From JAAYYM01 sp035271065 (lineage in GTDB: Bacteria; Bacillota; Clostridia; Lachnospirales; Lachnospiraceae), in the NCBI GenBank assembly GCA_035271065.1, contig DATESB010000129.1:1-7000 (forward strand): 7,000 nt of DNA, given 5' to 3'. A program made the position numbers and the translations under genes. The notes beneath the pieces are model-generated. The model ran no database searches and was not told the origin of the DNA. It worked only from the letters and a program-made list of their open reading frames with translations. Shown one piece after another: positions 5,659 to 7,000 of this stretch; position 1 is the stretch's first letter; each line of letters opens with the position of its first letter.

Positions 5659-7000
5659 ATGAGCAAAGAATTAGCAAAAATCTATGACCCACATGGTCTT
5701 GAGGAGAGACTATATCAAAAATGGAATGAGAAGGGATATTTTCATGCTGAGGTAGACAGAAGTAAGAAACCCTTTACGATTGTGATGCCGCCTCCGAATA
5801 TTACCGGCAAATTGCACATGGGCCATGCATTGGATAACACCATGCAGGATATATTAATTCGTTTCAAAAGAATGCAGGGCTATAATGCACTCTGGGTTCC
5901 GGGAACTGACCATGCAGCAATTTCCACTGAGGTCAAGGTAATTGAAGCACTGAAAAATGAAGGAATCGATAAGAATGAACTCGGTAGAGAAGGTTTCCTA
6001 AAACGCACATGGGAATGGCGTGATGAGTATGGACGTGCCATTGTGGAGCAGTTAAAGAAGCTGGGTTCCTCCTGTGATTGGGACAGAGAGCGATTTACGA
6101 TGGACGAAGGCTGTTCGGCAGCAGTTGAAGAGGTATTTATTAACCTGTATAAAAAAGGGTTTATCTATAAAGGCAACAGAATAGTAAACTGGTGTCCTGT
6201 ATGCCAGACAACGATTTCAGATGCAGAAGTGGAACACGAGGAGCAGCCGGGACATTTTTGGCATATCAAGTACCCAATCGTGGGAACAAAAGCCGCCGAG
6301 GCAGCACTTGCCAATAAGGCACCGGAAGCAGGAACGGCAGCAGACGAGTATGTAATCGTAGCAACAACCAGACCGGAAACAATGCTTGGTGATACAGCCC
6401 TTGCGGTCAATCCGGATGACGAACGTTATGTAAACCTAATCGGCAAGACAGTACTTCTTCCGCTTGTTAATAAAGAAATTCCTGTGATTGCAGATTCCTA
6501 TGTAGATAAAGAATTTGGTACCGGTGTTGTTAAGATTACACCTGCGCATGACCCGAATGACTTTGAAGTCGGAAGAAGACATGATTTGCCTGTTATCAAT
6601 ATCATGAATGACGATGCTACCATCAATGCAGACGGTGCCAAATACGCCGGTTTAGAGCGTTATGAAGCAAGAAAGCAGGTAGTGGCGGATCTTGAAGCAC
6701 AGGGGCTTTTAGAGAAGATAGAAGAGCATACACACAATGTAGGAACGCATGACAGATGCGGAACAACAATTGAGCCTATGGCAAAACAGCAGTGGTTTGT
6801 AGCCATGGAAGAACTTGCAAAGCCTGCTATTGAAGTACTAAAGAAGACAAGAGCCGGGGAAAAATCCGAACTTGGAGAACTCAAATTTGTACCGGAGCGT
6901 TTTGACAAGACTTATTTACATTGGCTTGAGAATATCAGAGACTGGTGTATCAGCCGTCAGTTATGGTGGGGACATCGCATTCCGGCATATTACTGTGCAG
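5659..7000 (+). CDS. valS: Valyl-tRNA synthetase, N-terminal half (3' partial)
   Basis: ValRS, a cytoplasmic class Ia synthetase, attaches valine to tRNA-Val and edits mischarged threonine. The first 447 residues are visible, about half of a typical bacterial ValRS of roughly 880. PPPNITGKLHMGHAL (45-58) contains the HIGH-type ATP-binding signature as HMGH (53-56). GTDHAAIST (82-90) belongs to the catalytic fold. The inserted CP1 editing domain shows WCPVC (178-182), ATTRPETMLGD (235-245) and GTGVVKITPAHDPNDFE (287-303), its usual conserved blocks. RCGTTIEPM (366-374), QWF (378-380) and DWCISRQLWWGHRIPAYYC (428-446) lead back into the catalytic domain. The KMSKS loop and anticodon-binding domain lie beyond the window. 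A short Ala/Glu-rich stretch (about 210-230) between editing blocks looks like a lineage-specific insert. Expression is controlled by the upstream promoter and T-box. Confidence 0.98.
   Translation, partial: MSKELAKIYDPHGLEERLYQKWNEKGYFHAEVDRSKKPFTIVMPPPNITGKLHMGHALDNTMQDILIRFKRMQGYNALWVPGTDHAAISTEVKVIEALKNEGIDKNELGREGFLKRTWEWRDEYGRAIVEQLKKLGSSCDWDRERFTMDEGCSAAVEEVFINLYKKGFIYKGNRIVNWCPVCQTTISDAEVEHEEQPGHFWHIKYPIVGTKAAEAALANKAPEAGTAADEYVIVATTRPETMLGDTALAVNPDDERYVNLIGKTVLLPLVNKEIPVIADSYVDKEFGTGVVKITPAHDPNDFEVGRRHDLPVINIMNDDATINADGAKYAGLERYEARKQVVADLEAQGLLEKIEEHTHNVGTHDRCGTTIEPMAKQQWFVAMEELAKPAIEVLKKTRAGEKSELGELKFVPERFDKTYLHWLENIRDWCISRQLWWGHRIPAYYCA

Overview
The window looks like a chromosomal segment of a Gram-positive Firmicute, most likely a clostridial, Lachnospiraceae-type anaerobe. 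The base for this is moderate G+C content, purine-rich Shine-Dalgarno sites about 7-8 nt from each start, a T-box riboswitch ahead of a tRNA-synthetase gene, a ValRS with clostridial-style sequence, and lipobox-bearing proteins with acidic, Glu/Asp-rich exteriors. Every gene supported here reads on the + strand.

Layout. (1) 1-325 is the 3' end of a sialate O-acetylesterase (SASA-type carbohydrate esterase) gene. (2) 326-413 is a short intergenic stretch dominated by an uninterrupted 59-nt purine run that contains three 18-bp degenerate tandem repeats. (3) 414-5210 holds three tightly spaced genes (gaps of 27 and 18 bp), each encoding a predicted lipoprotein. The first two are full-length tandem paralogues of an unrecognised family, and each carries an apparent internal duplication of its C-terminal module. 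The third has a C-terminal DUF1266-like domain behind an acidic linker. (4) 5211-5658 is non-coding but full: a near-consensus sigma-A promoter (5227-5255), a complete valine T-box leader with a GTA specifier, an antiterminator and an intrinsic terminator. (5) 5659-7000 is the first half of valS, encoding valyl-tRNA synthetase and running off the window end.

How it fits together. The valS unit is well understood. Uncharged tRNA-Val should pair with the GTA specifier and, through its acceptor end, with the TGGT bulge, favouring the antiterminator and transcription of valS. The three-lipoprotein cluster is the unknown part. Its proteins should be anchored on the outer face of the membrane, are probably co-transcribed, and have no recognisable enzyme motif. 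The tandem paralogues plus the DUF1266-type partner are the best candidate here for an undescribed system, but nothing in the sequence fixes their function.
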